Assembly (NCBI RefSeq): GCF_963677155.1
Contig: NZ_OY781884.1
Coordinates: 1,792,501 to 1,856,500, forward strand
DNA: 64,000 bases
Direction of reading: 5' to 3'
Origin: an uncultured Draconibacterium sp.
GTDB taxonomy: Bacteria > Bacteroidota > Bacteroidia > Bacteroidales > Prolixibacteraceae
Shown: one piece after another, positions 1-8,965 of the stretch
Layout: each line of letters starts with the position of its first letter
How positions within the stretch are numbered: position 1 is the first letter of the stretch
Notes under the pieces: model-generated
Database searches by the model: none
What the model was told of the DNA's origin: nothing
Seen by the model: the letters and a program-made list of their open reading frames with translations, nothing else
Translations under genes and position numbers: made by a program

Positions 1-2
1 TT

Positions 3-257
3 ATTTTACTTGATGAACCGTTTGCCGGAGTTGACCCGATTGCAGTGGAAGACATTCAACAAATTGTAATGCAGCTAAAAGAAAAAAACATTGGCGTATT
101 AATTACCGACCATAATGTACACGAAACGTTGCGTATTACAGACCGTTCGTATCTCCTGTTTGAAGGCAATATCCTAAAAGCCGGAACAGCTGATGAATTG
201 GCTGCCGATGAAGATGTACGCCGTGTATACCTCGGTCAGAACTTCGAATTACGCTAG
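3..257 (+). CDS. lptB: LPS export ABC transporter ATP-binding protein LptB-like (3' end only)
   Basis: Only the C-terminal 84 residues are in the window; the frame is open to the left edge. The visible part starts at the Walker B segment ([12 protein letters not shown]), followed by the H-loop ([10 protein letters not shown]) and a C-terminal ending YLGQNFELR. This arrangement is typical of LptB, the cytoplasmic ATPase of the LptBFGC complex that powers lipopolysaccharide transport from the inner membrane. The DPIAVEDIQ and VRRVYLG stretches are the usual LptB variants of the generic ABC sequence. The upstream part with Walker A and the signature cannot be seen. A livF/livG-type ATPase is the main alternative but is less likely given the C-terminus. 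Confidence 0.85.
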   Translation: MLLDEPFAGVDPIAVEDIQQIVMQLKEKNIGVLITDHNVHETLRITDRSYLLFEGNILKAGTADELAADEDVRRVYLGQNFELR

Positions 258-396
258 AAAAAATAATCTTCCCATTTTTTTCATTTTTTTGTTTGCAGAT
301 TAAAAAATGTTTCTTTCCTTTGCAGCGCTAAAATAAAAACGGCGCTTTAAACGAAAAGCAAACCGATTTTAGCTGAGAAAAAAAATCCTGAAAAAA

Positions 397-427
397 TTTG
401 GTCGATTACAAAAATGCTGTATTTTTG
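397..427 (+). promoter_or_regulatory. Bacteroidota-type promoter for tRNA-Glu/rpsT
   Basis: TTTG at 397-400 and TATTTTTG at 420-427 are separated by exactly 19 nt, matching the -33/-7 consensus of the Bacteroidota primary sigma factor. It sits about 30 nt upstream of the tRNA, so tRNA-Glu and probably rpsT are read from it. Confidence 0.7.
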
Positions 428-458
428 CAGTCCCAAAAATAAGGGAGTTAAATAGGAA

Positions 459-530
459 GGCCCGTTCGTCTAGGGGTTAGGACGCCAGGTTTTCATCCTG
501 GTAGCAGGGGTTCGAATCCCCTACGGGCTA
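459..530 (+). tRNA. tRNA-Glu (anticodon UUC)
   Basis: A full cloverleaf can be drawn. The acceptor stem GGCCCGT pairs with ACGGGCT (the first pair is G-U). The anticodon stem CCAGG/CCTGG closes a 7-nt loop TTTTCAT with anticodon TTC. The T arm is CAGGGGTTCGAATCCCCT with the TTCGAAT loop. The discriminator is A530 and the CCA end is not encoded. It lies between the promoter and rpsT. Confidence 0.95.
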
Positions 531-560
531 CTAATTTAAAAAAAGAGAGAAAGAAAGAAA

Positions 561-812
561 ATGGCACATCATAAGTCAGCATTAAAAAGAATTCGTCAAG
601 ACGAAAAAAAGAGAGTACACAACAAGTACTACGCAAAAACTACACGTAATGCAATTAAAGCTTTGCGTAATGCTACTGATAAAGCTGAAGCAGAAAAAAT
701 GTATCCTTCAGTTGTTGCTATGATTGATAAACTAGCGAAACGCAATATCATTCATAAAAACAAAGCTGCAAACTTAAAATCGAAATTATCCACTCAGGTT
801 AATTCGTTGTAA
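561..812 (+). CDS. rpsT: 30S ribosomal protein S20
   Basis: An 83-residue, strongly basic protein beginning [18 protein letters not shown], the typical start of bacterial S20, which binds the 5' domain of 16S rRNA and helps assemble the small subunit. Length matches the family (about 85 residues). The start is the ATG at 561, preceded by a purine-rich AAAGAGAGAAAGAAAGAAA stretch. It follows tRNA-Glu by 30 nt and is closed by a strong hairpin terminator at 841-868, so tRNA and rpsT probably form one short unit. Confidence 0.97.
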   Translation: MAHHKSALKRIRQDEKKRVHNKYYAKTTRNAIKALRNATDKAEAEKMYPSVVAMIDKLAKRNIIHKNKAANLKSKLSTQVNSL

Positions 813-840
813 GAAGAGAAAAACCAAATTATATAGAAAA

Positions 841-868
841 CCTCTCCGAGTTTCGGGGAGGTTTTTTT
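841..868 (+). terminator. Rho-independent terminator after rpsT
   Basis: Arms 841-849 and 853-861 form a 9-bp stem (one T-G wobble) with a 3-nt loop, followed by seven T residues at 862-868. Confidence 0.9.
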
Positions 869-959
869 GTGTTTCAAATTTCCGTATGTTCTGTAACTAT
901 ACTTTTCTATTTCCAAAATCATTTATTATGATTAATTTTAGGAAAGAACTCCGGGACAA

Positions 960-1658
960 ATGGGAGAATACAAAAAATTAAATATAAAAGACTGGGCTGT
1001 TGAAGATCGTCCGCGCGAAAAATTACTAAGCAAAGGACCACGGTCGCTAAGCGATGCCGAACTCATTGCCATTTTAATTGGCTCGGGGAATATTGAAGAA
1101 ACAGCCGTTGAACTCTCCAGACGCATTTTAGCATCGGCCGACAATAACCTAAACGAACTAGGCCGAAAAAGCATCGATTTTCTTATCAAGTTTCAGGGAA
1201 TTGGCGAAGCAAAAGCCGTAACCATTGCAGCTGCTCTGGAGTTGGGCAAGCGCCGAAAAGAGGCTGATGTATTCAATAAAAAGCAAATTACCGGCAGTAA
1301 AGATGCAGCTGAATATTTCCAGCCCATGCTTAGCGATTTAAATCACGAAGAGTTTTGGATTTTGCTGCTTAACCGCGGCAACCGCATTATCGACTCGTTT
1401 ATGGTGAGCCAGGGCGGAATTTCAGGAACAGTAATCGATGTTCGGCTGATATTAAAAAATGCGTTGGATAAAATGGCCAGTGCCATTATTCTCTGTCACA
1501 ACCATCCTTCAGGAACTATGCAGGCATCAAATGCCGATCTGAATATTACCCGTAAAATTAAAAGTGCGGCTGAAATCATGGATATATCGGTGCTCGACCA
1601 TATTATTATTGGCCAGAACAATTACCTGAGTTTAGCCGACGAAGGAATGTTAAACTAA
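960..1658 (+). CDS. radC: RadC family JAB domain protein
   Basis: A 232-residue protein with the two parts typical of RadC. The N-terminal UPF0758 helix-hairpin-helix-like region includes RPREKLLSKGPRSLSDAELIAILIGSG. The C-terminal JAB/MPN domain carries the JAMM metal site: CHNHPSG followed by the SNADLNIT segment that supplies the distal Asp, and a preceding catalytic-type Glu region. The historical name refers to DNA repair, but the biochemical role of RadC is not settled; JAMM proteins are zinc-dependent hydrolases of isopeptide bonds. It is full length. The stop is 14 nt before the next gene, so it may head the envelope-glycan operon. Confidence 0.93.
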   Translation: MGEYKKLNIKDWAVEDRPREKLLSKGPRSLSDAELIAILIGSGNIEETAVELSRRILASADNNLNELGRKSIDFLIKFQGIGEAKAVTIAAALELGKRRKEADVFNKKQITGSKDAAEYFQPMLSDLNHEEFWILLLNRGNRIIDSFMVSQGGISGTVIDVRLILKNALDKMASAIILCHNHPSGTMQASNADLNITRKIKSAAEIMDISVLDHIIIGQNNYLSLADEGMLN

Positions 1659-1672
1659 TAAATCGAACGAAA

Positions 1673-2995
1673 ATGATACTTTTTTATTCCGACGAAGTTA
1701 ACCCACGAATTGAGTACATAGCAAAACTGATCTTCTCAAACATTTTGCAAACGGAAATTGCGTTTACTCAAAATTCTGCGGAGTTTCGAAAGTCGGAAAT
1801 TCCAAAGATTAACTATTCGCACGAAAAATTTGGCAACGAATTTTACATCAAACCACACAAGCTCATTTTTCAGAATGCACTTATAAAACCAACAATTAAT
1901 TCGGTTTGGTACGAGGGTAAAAAATATTTCTGCGAAACGTCCAAAGACTCTGATCTACCTTTCGATCCTTTTGCAGCTTCGTTTTACCTGGTTACCCGCC
2001 ACGAGGAATATGTAGATAAAAACCGCGACAAGTTGGGGCGTTATCCTTATCAAAATAGTATTCTTGCAAAATATAATCTGCTGCAAAAACCTGTGGTAAA
2101 TATCTGGGCAAAACTGCTGGCAAAACTACTGAAAGAGAAATACCCGGAGTTTAACTACATCGAATCAAAGTTTAAGTTTATCTCAACCATCGATGTAGAT
2201 AATGCCTACGCCTATCAAAACAAAGGTTTTCTGCGTACAACAGCAGCCTGGGCAAAGTCGCTAATAAAAGGAAACAGACAAGACACCATAAAACGAAAAC
2301 GGGTTTTAGGAGGTAAAGAATCCGATCCGTACGACACCTACGCTTACCTCGACAGCGTATTTGCAGGGAACGAGGATAAAGTAAAATTCTTCTTTTTACT
2401 AGGCGATTACGGGAAGTACGACAAAAACATTGCCTACTCCAACAAAGAATACCGCGAACTAATAAAAAAGACAGCCGAAAAATACGACGTGGGTATTCAC
2501 CCCTCGTTTGGCAGTAGCAAGAAAAAAGGTAAAAAGAAAGTAAGAATTGAAAAACAACGCCTGGAAGAAATTATTGGCAAAAATATTTCCAAAAGTCGCC
2601 AGCACTACTTACGCCTCAAATTCCCAAAAACATACACCCGCTTAATAAAAGCCGGAATTGAAGAAGATTACACATTGGGTTATTCTGCCCAACCGGGATT
2701 CAGAGGTGGTATTTGTACGCCTTATTGTTTCTACGACCTAAAACACGAATCGGTAACCAACCTGAAAATTATACCATTCAATATTATGGATGGAACGCTG
2801 CGTTACTACCTTCAACTTCCTCCTGAAAAAGCTTTTGAAGAAATAAAGAAGATTATGCAGGAAGTTAAAAATGTTGGCGGTACATTTGTAAGTGTCTGGC
2901 ACAACGAAACCGTAAACGATTTAGGAACATGGAAAGGTTTCAGAAAAGTGTTTGAACAGATGAACAAACTCGGGTTTGAATGGGCGAATAAGTAA
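1673..2995 (+). CDS. DUF7033/polysaccharide deacetylase-like protein
   Basis: A 440-residue protein without a signal peptide. The N-terminal ~150 residues (MILFYSDEVNPRIEYIAKLIF...) resemble the domain that precedes an NodB-like fold in Bacteroidota proteins annotated as polysaccharide deacetylase family. The second half has STIDVDNAY (the Asp pair expected at the start of a NodB domain), GIHPSFGSS (metal-binding His region) and a late VWHNET segment. A lysine-rich insert lies near residues 285-295. Polysaccharide deacetylases remove N- or O-acetyl groups from envelope or secreted glycans. Its neighbours are a FemAB-like transferase, a second deacetylase and a GNAT, spaced 14 nt or less or overlapping. 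Substrate unknown. Confidence 0.72.
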   Translation: MILFYSDEVNPRIEYIAKLIFSNILQTEIAFTQNSAEFRKSEIPKINYSHEKFGNEFYIKPHKLIFQNALIKPTINSVWYEGKKYFCETSKDSDLPFDPFAASFYLVTRHEEYVDKNRDKLGRYPYQNSILAKYNLLQKPVVNIWAKLLAKLLKEKYPEFNYIESKFKFISTIDVDNAYAYQNKGFLRTTAAWAKSLIKGNRQDTIKRKRVLGGKESDPYDTYAYLDSVFAGNEDKVKFFFLLGDYGKYDKNIAYSNKEYRELIKKTAEKYDVGIHPSFGSSKKKGKKKVRIEKQRLEEIIGKNISKSRQHYLRLKFPKTYTRLIKAGIEEDYTLGYSAQPGFRGGICTPYCFYDLKHESVTNLKIIPFNIMDGTLRYYLQLPPEKAFEEIKKIMQEVKNVGGTFVSVWHNETVNDLGTWKGFRKVFEQMNKLGFEWANK

Positions 2996-3009
2996 GCCGG
3001 GATTTTTAA

Positions 3010-3927
3010 ATGAGTAGCATAAAGAAAATTCAGTATATAAAACATGCGCAAATCGATTCCGACAAATGGAATAGATGTATTGATGGTGCGCTAAACTGTA
3101 GGGTTTATGCCTACGACTGGCATCTCGACAGAACCGCTATTGAGTGGGATGCCTTGGTTTATGGCGATTACGAATATGTTATGCCACTGCCCTTTCGGAA
3201 AAAATTTGGCATAAAATACCTTTATCAGCCACTTTCTTCACAACAGCTAGGAATTTTCCCAACGCCATCAAAAGCCATTTTTGATGCATTTATCGATATC
3301 ATAAAAGATCGTTTCAAATACGTCGATGCGCAATTAAACGCTCTAAATATTCCAGGTGAGAATAGCCGGGATATCTTTTTCGAACGGAAAAACTACCTGC
3401 TTTCCTTAACCAAGGATTTTAAATCGATCATTTCCGGCTACTCGAAAAATACGAAACGCAATATTGCCAAAGCGCAAAAACAGGATCTGACAATTATTGA
3501 GGGCATCAGAATTGAATCCTACCTGGAGTTTAAAGCGAAAAATTTCCCTCCCGGGGTTGATCCATCAGCGGTCGACAAACTGAAAAACATTATCGCTTAT
3601 GGAGTCTACAAGGGATTTGGGAAAACATATGGTGTTTACACTCCGGGAAATGAACTTTGTGCAGCTGTTTATTTTTGCCGCTGGAAAGACCGCGTTATCT
3701 ATTTTAATGCGGCCTCAAACGATGAAGGTAAAAACACGGGGGCCATGTATTACCTGATCAACCGTTTTATTGAAGACAATGCTGAAAAAAATCTGATTTT
3801 AGATTTTGAAGGATCTATGATTCCTGGAGTAGAGCGCTTTTATGCAGGCTTTGGAGCAAAACCAGAAACCTACTTTCAACTTAAATATAATCGTTTACCT
3901 TTGCTGTTAAGGTGGCTAAAACGATAA
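3010..3927 (+). CDS. FemAB-like GNAT acyltransferase
   Basis: A 305-residue protein. The region SGYSKNTKRNIAKAQKQDL (about residues 140-160) and the later YFNAASNDEGKNTGAMYYLINRFIED followed by DFEGS are characteristic of the double-GNAT FemAB/BioF2-like fold, which transfers acyl or aminoacyl groups to cell-envelope molecules. No signal peptide or membrane segment is visible. Its position between two polysaccharide deacetylase genes, with gaps of 14 nt or less, suggests it re-acylates or decorates the glycan that the deacetylases act on; that is inference. The ATG at 3010 gives a start agreeing with family length. Confidence 0.7.
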   Translation: MSSIKKIQYIKHAQIDSDKWNRCIDGALNCRVYAYDWHLDRTAIEWDALVYGDYEYVMPLPFRKKFGIKYLYQPLSSQQLGIFPTPSKAIFDAFIDIIKDRFKYVDAQLNALNIPGENSRDIFFERKNYLLSLTKDFKSIISGYSKNTKRNIAKAQKQDLTIIEGIRIESYLEFKAKNFPPGVDPSAVDKLKNIIAYGVYKGFGKTYGVYTPGNELCAAVYFCRWKDRVIYFNAASNDEGKNTGAMYYLINRFIEDNAEKNLILDFEGSMIPGVERFYAGFGAKPETYFQLKYNRLPLLLRWLKR

Positions 3928-3933
3928 TTGGCA

Positions 3934-4902
3934 ATGAGGCATTTTCCACGTTTCGTAAGTAAAAAACTGAGCCCGCTGTTTTCAACCCGAAAACTCTTGG
4001 CAGCGAGATCGCCTCTTTTTTTACCCTTTTACCACACCGTTAGCAACGAGCCTTTACCACACATTTTAAATTACCCGGTTATTGATAAAAAACGATTTAA
4101 GCAGGAACTCGATTTTTATTTGAAGTATTTTAATCCGGTTTCGTTGGAAGAGCTAACAAAGACACCCCAGCCTAACAGCTTTCATTTGAGTTTTGATGAC
4201 GGCCTGAAAGAGTGTGCCGAAATAATTGCACCGATTCTTTTACAGAAAGGAATACCGGCTACTTTTTTTGTGAATAGTGCTTTTATCGACAACAAAGAAC
4301 TTTTTCATCGATACAAAGCCAGTTTAATTGCCAACGAAATGCGCACCCAACCCGATGCCGAAGTGGAGAATTACCTGTACGAAAACGGGATTTCGTTAAA
4401 GGCCTTATTGCAAACTCCATTCTCAAAGCGAGAAATACTCGATCATGCAGCAGAGTTACTTGAAATCGATTTTCAGTCGTTTCTTGAAACACAAAAACCT
4501 TACATGACGACATCCCAGATTAAAGAGTTGTATAACAAAGGTTTTTCCATTGGTGGGCATAGTCATAGGCACCCGGAATTCTGGAAGATTTCGCAGAAAA
4601 AACAATTAAAGCAGGTAAAAAAAAGTATGAAGTGGGTGGAAGAAAATATCAATCCTAAAGTGAAAGCATTTGCATTTCCTTTTACCGATGATGGTGTTTC
4701 CGGTAAACTGATAAAAAAAATACACGACAAGGGATTCTGCGACATTAGTTTTGGGACAGCCGGCGTAAAATACGACAAAATCTCCAACCATTTTCAACGC
4801 TACCCTGCCGAACAAAAAGGCGATTTTGAATGGAATGTAAAAGCAGAATTTCTTTACTTTAAACTGCGTAGAATAGTTGGCAAAGCAACCGTAAAACATT
4901 GA
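3934..4902 (+). CDS. Polysaccharide deacetylase family protein
   Basis: About 322 residues. NodB-homology motifs are visible: FHLSFDDGLKE (catalytic Asp plus metal Asp), GFSIGGHSHRHPEF (metal-binding H-x3-H) and FAFPFTDDG near the C-terminus. Metal-dependent de-N- or de-O-acetylation of a polysaccharide is the family reaction. An in-frame TTG lies directly after the previous stop at 3928; I prefer the ATG at 3934. The end overlaps the next start by 4 nt (TTGA), which implies translational coupling. The N-terminus FVSKKLSPLFSTRKLL is basic but not a clear signal peptide. Confidence 0.85.
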   Translation: MRHFPRFVSKKLSPLFSTRKLLAARSPLFLPFYHTVSNEPLPHILNYPVIDKKRFKQELDFYLKYFNPVSLEELTKTPQPNSFHLSFDDGLKECAEIIAPILLQKGIPATFFVNSAFIDNKELFHRYKASLIANEMRTQPDAEVENYLYENGISLKALLQTPFSKREILDHAAELLEIDFQSFLETQKPYMTTSQIKELYNKGFSIGGHSHRHPEFWKISQKKQLKQVKKSMKWVEENINPKVKAFAFPFTDDGVSGKLIKKIHDKGFCDISFGTAGVKYDKISNHFQRYPAEQKGDFEWNVKAEFLYFKLRRIVGKATVKH

Positions 4903-5984
4903 CTTTACAGGTAAAAAAAATACGACTAAGCGAGTTGGAAAACTTTGTAAACAGCAAAGAGTTTCAAAATTACGAAGTGGTTCCCATCTCTGCAATTCGC
5001 GCCCAATCGTATCTTGCCAATCCACACGCACAACCTGATGACATTGTACTTTTTCTGGGCTTTATAGAAAACAAACTGGTCGCTTTTCGAAGCGTTTTTG
5101 CCGACACGCTTAATTCGAATGGTCAGCAAATTCGTTTTGGTTGGTGCAGCGGAGCATGGGTACACAAAATACATCGCGGAAAAGGCTACTCACAAAAGCT
5201 TCTATCTGAATCTTTTACCGACTGGAATGAGAAACTGGTGTTTACAAATTATGCACCCAAAGCAGAAAAAACGATAATTTACAACAACTCGTTTTTCGCC
5301 ATTCATCAATTTGAAGGAGTACGCCTGTATTTATATATAAAAACAAAACAACTGTTTAGGGTAAAGATCAATCCTTTTACAAAGGTAATTTTCCGTGTCA
5401 TCGACTTTTTTATTGCCTTAATCATTCGTTTTATTTCAGCATTTTACTCCCCCCAAAAAAACACTGAAATATTATTCATCGAAACTGAAAAACCAGATAA
5501 AAAGTGCTTCGAGTTTTTAAAATCCAGGGCTGATAGCAGTGTTTTCAACCGAGGCGAAAACAAATTAAAGTGGATATTTGAATATCCCTGGATCTCGCAA
5601 CAAAATACTATTGACGACTCCCGTTATCCATTCTCATCCTACTCGAAAAATTTTTATTACAAAACAGTAATAGTGAAGCGCAAAAACAAAATGCTGGGCT
5701 TTTTTATTTTTTCGGTACGCGAAGGTCATTTAAAAACACTGTATTTTTCTTTCACCGAAGATTGTACGAAAGAAATTGCCGCCTTTTTAAAAAAATATTG
5801 TCTGCCCCACAAAATTGAGTACGCAACCGTCTACAAAAAACAACTGGCAAGCGAGCTTTTAAGCAGAAAATTCCCATTTTTGTACGCGAAAAGATACGGG
5901 CAAAAAATATACAGTACTTTTCAGGTATCAAATAAAAAGCAACTAACATTTCAGGACGGTGATGGAGATGTCTTCTTCACCTAA
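4899..5984 (+). CDS. GNAT family acyltransferase, envelope cluster
   Basis: A 361-residue protein beginning with TTG at 4899, inside the stop of the preceding deacetylase. The GNAT acetyl-CoA loop is recognisable in WVHKIHRGKGYSQKLL (about residues 88-103). A hydrophobic amphipathic stretch near residues 160-180 (VIFRVIDFFIALIIRFISAFY) could contact the membrane. The C-terminal ~170 residues are not recognisable to me but may be a second GNAT lobe. Co-transcription with deacetylases and a FemAB-like enzyme suggests acylation of an envelope glycan. Its last 26 nt overlap possible early starts of upp. Confidence 0.65.
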   Translation: MTLQVKKIRLSELENFVNSKEFQNYEVVPISAIRAQSYLANPHAQPDDIVLFLGFIENKLVAFRSVFADTLNSNGQQIRFGWCSGAWVHKIHRGKGYSQKLLSESFTDWNEKLVFTNYAPKAEKTIIYNNSFFAIHQFEGVRLYLYIKTKQLFRVKINPFTKVIFRVIDFFIALIIRFISAFYSPQKNTEILFIETEKPDKKCFEFLKSRADSSVFNRGENKLKWIFEYPWISQQNTIDDSRYPFSSYSKNFYYKTVIVKRKNKMLGFFIFSVREGHLKTLYFSFTEDCTKEIAAFLKKYCLPHKIEYATVYKKQLASELLSRKFPFLYAKRYGQKIYSTFQVSNKKQLTFQDGDGDVFFT

Positions 5985-5994
5985 AAAAAAAATT

Positions 5995-6657
5995 ATGAAC
6001 GTTCGAGTTTTAGGCCATAGCCACTCCATTTTAGATCAATACCTGGCAGAGATCCGCGATACAGGAATTCAAACCGACCCACTTCGTTTTCGTGATAACC
6101 TTAACCGAATTGGTGAGATTTTTGCTTACGAAATAAGCAAAGAAATGCACTTTGAAATTACCAATGTTACAACCCCACTGGGAGTTGCAAAAGTTCCGAA
6201 ATTATGCCAACAACCGGTTTTAGCAACTATTTTGCGTGCCGGATTGGCCATGCACAATGGTCTGCTGCGTATTTTCGACCGGGCAGAAAACTGTTTTATT
6301 TCGGCCTTTAGGAAATATACCGAAGGAGGCGAGTTTGAAATTGAATTTGAATACATGGCTTCGCCTTCACTTGACGATAAAGTGGTTATACTTTCTGATC
6401 CGATGCTGGCCTCCGGGAAATCAATGGAAATTGGTTACGAGGCATTGTTTAGCAAAGGAAAACCGGCACACATTCATCTGGTGGCAATTATTGCCAGCAA
6501 AGAAGGTGTAGAATATATGAAGAATGCTATTAAAGACGAAAATGTTACTTTATGGCTTGGCGCTGTCGATCCTGAAATGACTCCCAAATCGTATATCGTT
6601 CCAGGCTTGGGTGATGCCGGAGATTTGGCATTTGGCGAAAAAATCGATTCAAAATAA
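5995..6657 (+). CDS. upp: Uracil phosphoribosyltransferase
   Basis: Converts uracil and PRPP to UMP (pyrimidine salvage, cytoplasm). The PRPP-binding loop is VVILSDPMLASGKSME, and the uracil-binding C-terminal motif is PGLGDAGDLAFG. The N-terminus MNVRVLGHSHSILDQYLAEIRD matches the family from the ATG at 5995 (220 residues). Earlier in-frame starts exist at 5959 (GTG), 5962 and 5968 (ATG) but would lie inside the preceding gene and add a non-conserved stretch, so 5995 is preferred. A strong bidirectional terminator follows. Confidence 0.93.
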   Translation: MNVRVLGHSHSILDQYLAEIRDTGIQTDPLRFRDNLNRIGEIFAYEISKEMHFEITNVTTPLGVAKVPKLCQQPVLATILRAGLAMHNGLLRIFDRAENCFISAFRKYTEGGEFEIEFEYMASPSLDDKVVILSDPMLASGKSMEIGYEALFSKGKPAHIHLVAIIASKEGVEYMKNAIKDENVTLWLGAVDPEMTPKSYIVPGLGDAGDLAFGEKIDSK

Positions 6658-6663
6658 AACAAT

Positions 6664-6693
6664 AATGCCATCCCTAAATAGGGATGGCATTTT
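6664..6693 (+). terminator. Bidirectional terminator between upp and the reductase gene
   Basis: Arms 6664-6676 and 6679-6691 are a perfect 13-nt inverted repeat (AATGCCATCCCTA), followed by TTT on the plus strand. It sits between convergent genes. Confidence 0.88.
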
Positions 6694-6731
6694 CTGAAAA
6701 CTCTCTCTAACTATTCCTTTGCAATTATATC

Positions 6732-7412
6732 TTAAAAATATACCTCAACGGTAATATTCTCTCTTCCAAATCCTTTGTCGCTTAAAATCTCCATCGAGTC
6801 GAAGATCATATCGCTGTTTCCACAAAGGTAAAAACAGGTATTTTTATCAAAATCTGTCTTTTTCAGGTAATCAGTTACCCTGCCATTAAAATCGCCACTT
6901 TTATCGCGCGATGTGCAAAGCGTGTAATTCTCGTTATTGTAATCTTCATGCTCGTAGCCTTCTTCAGCATAACGAACTCCGTGTATTAACTGGTAGTTCA
7001 GCCCCGGATTACTTTTCACCATACTATGAAAGGGTGCAATTCCGGTTCCGCTGGCAATGAAAATATGCTTGTGCGTATCTTTATTTTTCTCATCCAAACC
7101 AAATTTCCCGAAAGGACCGTGTACTTCTACCATGTCTCCAACTTTCAGGTGCTTTAGTTTTGGAGAAAAGTAACCACCTTCAACTTCTTTCACCAATACC
7201 TCCAGGTTTTCTCCCTTTTCGGCACTGTAAATCGAGTATTCGCGGCTCTGATAGTCGCCTGTAATCGACAACGACACATGTTGCCCGGCAACAAATTCGA
7301 AGCGACTTTTTGGTAACGACAACACAAAAGTGTGCTCAGTTAATTTTCTGATTCCAACAACCTTATAATAATTCGTATCAAGCTGTACTTCTGGTTTCAT
7401 ATCAATTGTCAT
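6732..7412 (-). CDS. Ferredoxin-NADP reductase-type FAD/NAD(P) oxidoreductase
   Basis: A 226-residue flavoprotein of the ferredoxin reductase superfamily. The FAD-binding motif is QSREYSIYSAEKG (RxYS). FIASGTGIAPFHSMV is the NAD(P)-binding GTGxAP motif, and FYLCGNSDMIFD the CGxxxM nicotinamide site. It lacks an iron-sulfur domain, so it probably passes electrons to a separate partner. The ATG at 7412 (MTIDMKPEV) is preferred over an in-frame GTG at 7439. The divergent gene is a flavodoxin-like protein, which could be a redox partner (inference). Confidence 0.85.
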   Translation of the reverse strand: MTIDMKPEVQLDTNYYKVVGIRKLTEHTFVLSLPKSRFEFVAGQHVSLSITGDYQSREYSIYSAEKGENLEVLVKEVEGGYFSPKLKHLKVGDMVEVHGPFGKFGLDEKNKDTHKHIFIASGTGIAPFHSMVKSNPGLNYQLIHGVRYAEEGYEHEDYNNENYTLCTSRDKSGDFNGRVTDYLKKTDFDKNTCFYLCGNSDMIFDSMEILSDKGFGRENITVEVYF

Positions 7413-7721
7413 GATGTATCTAATTTTTCTTCGACACAAAAATATGTGTAATTATTGATTTAAAGACTTTTAAGTATTCTATTCTACCGATAGTTTTAGA
7501 GAATTAACCGATTATTAACACGAATGTTCAATAGTATGCCATAATTTCGAATAGAAATTTTCGAATATCGATTCCAATTTCTTAAAAACCAAGCCATCAG
7601 AAAAAAATGAAACGTGCATGAGAATGACTTCCACACATAGGCAATTTATCAAAACCATGCGAGTTCTCTGTCTACCAACAGGCAGGCATCTTAGACCTAG
7701 AAAACAAACAATTTTAATAAC
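7413..7721. other. Divergent intergenic region
   Basis: No gene seen. Two copies of TTCGAATA (7546-7553 and 7560-7567), 14 nt apart, each containing the TTCGAA palindrome, lie mid-way between the divergent reductase and flavodoxin genes and could be an operator. A short AT-rich leader ends in TTTTAATAAC before the ATG at 7722. Confidence 0.35.
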
Positions 7722-8225
7722 ATGAAAACATTAATCACCTACTGCACCACTCATGGATGTACCGAAAAAACAGCCTCCGAACTAAAACAGTTTTTGGGAG
7801 GCGAAGTGTTGCTGGCTAACCTAAAAAAAGAACCGGTTCCTGATCTTTCTTCTTTTGATCAGCTAATTGTTGGAGGCTCTATTCATGCCGGACATATCCA
7901 GAAAAAAGTAAAGTATTTTTGTACTCAGAATATTGACGTGCTAAAAAATATAGAACTGGGATTATTTATATGCTGCATGGAAAAAAGTGAGAAAGCTGAA
8001 ATCCAATTGCAGGATGCCTATCCCAACAGCCTATTACATAGCGCTAAAGCAACAGCCTGCCTGGGAGGGGAATTTAACTTTGATAAGATGAATTTCTTTC
8101 AGAAAATGATTGTAAAGAAAGTTGCCAAAGTGGATAACAGCGTCTCGCAGATTAACCACGATGCCATAAAACGTTTCTCTCAGCAGATGAACCAGATTTT
8201 TAATCCGTTTATGTTTTTTGTTTAG
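7722..8225 (+). CDS. Flavodoxin domain protein (HemG-like)
   Basis: A 167-residue protein with a flavodoxin fold: MKTLITYCTTHGCTEKTA is the FMN phosphate-binding loop and FDQLIVGGSIHAGHIQKKV the second flavin loop. The arrangement resembles menaquinone-dependent protoporphyrinogen IX dehydrogenase HemG, which shares the GGSIHAGH pattern, but without other heme genes nearby the function could equally be a general flavodoxin. Its stop codon overlaps the stop of the convergent gene by 2 nt. Confidence 0.75.
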   Translation: MKTLITYCTTHGCTEKTASELKQFLGGEVLLANLKKEPVPDLSSFDQLIVGGSIHAGHIQKKVKYFCTQNIDVLKNIELGLFICCMEKSEKAEIQLQDAYPNSLLHSAKATACLGGEFNFDKMNFFQKMIVKKVAKVDNSVSQINHDAIKRFSQQMNQIFNPFMFFV

Positions 8226-8935
8226 AAGTTGAGGTAATAATCGCAGGTTAACGTCTTAAAATAAGCGTTCCACGATCCGTCGTTATTGTATATCTGCAGG
8301 CTGTCCGCTTGTGTAGAGTTTTCTTTTTTACTCATTTCAACTAAAATCCGATTGACTGTTTTTTTCTCATTCGGAGCAACCGTCGTAATTCGCTTTAAAT
8401 AGAGTTGGTTTAACTGTACAAGAATTTCTATTTCCTTTAATGCTGATTTGGGAAATATAAATGCAGATCGACCTTCTTCTGTCAATAAAGCGGAAGTTAT
8501 TTCCACTAATGTTTTATAAGGTAAACTATCCGTGTGCCGTGCCAGCGACCGGTTTTCATTACCGGCTTTTAACGAATTTTGAAAGAAGGGAGGATTGGAT
8601 ACAATTAAATCGAATCGCTGATTAGACTCGGTAGCAAATTTTTGCAATGAAACATTCTGTACATCTACTCTCTTTTTCCACGGTGATGCAGCAACATTTT
8701 CAATAGCTTCTTCGGCGGCATTTTTTTCAATTTCAATGGCCGTGATTCGGGCTTGCGAACGCTGTGCCAGCATTAAAGCAATTAATCCCGTACCTGTTCC
8801 GATATCCAAAATTGAATTGCAATCGCTAACATCGGCCCATGCTCCCAGTAAAATACCATCGATGCCCACTTTCATGGCCGAACGTTTTTGTTCGATCCTG
8901 AATTGTTTGAATTGAAAATAATTGTTTCTGCCCAT
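8222..8935 (-). CDS. tRNA1(Val) (adenine-N6)-methyltransferase-like
   Basis: A 237-residue SAM-dependent methyltransferase. Motif I is ILDIGTGTGLIALMLAQR and the catalytic motif is LIVSNPPFF (NPPF is typical of N6-adenine methyltransferases). The opening NNYFQFKQFRIEQKRSAMKVGIDGILLGAW matches TrmN6/YfiC, which modifies A37 in tRNA1(Val). It is the last gene of a five-gene minus-strand operon and ends tail-to-tail with the flavodoxin gene. Confidence 0.88.
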   Translation of the reverse strand: MGRNNYFQFKQFRIEQKRSAMKVGIDGILLGAWADVSDCNSILDIGTGTGLIALMLAQRSQARITAIEIEKNAAEEAIENVAASPWKKRVDVQNVSLQKFATESNQRFDLIVSNPPFFQNSLKAGNENRSLARHTDSLPYKTLVEITSALLTEEGRSAFIFPKSALKEIEILVQLNQLYLKRITTVAPNEKKTVNRILVEMSKKENSTQADSLQIYNNDGSWNAYFKTLTCDYYLNF

Positions 8936-8965
8936 AAGAATTACTGCAAAACCTTATTACAAAGG

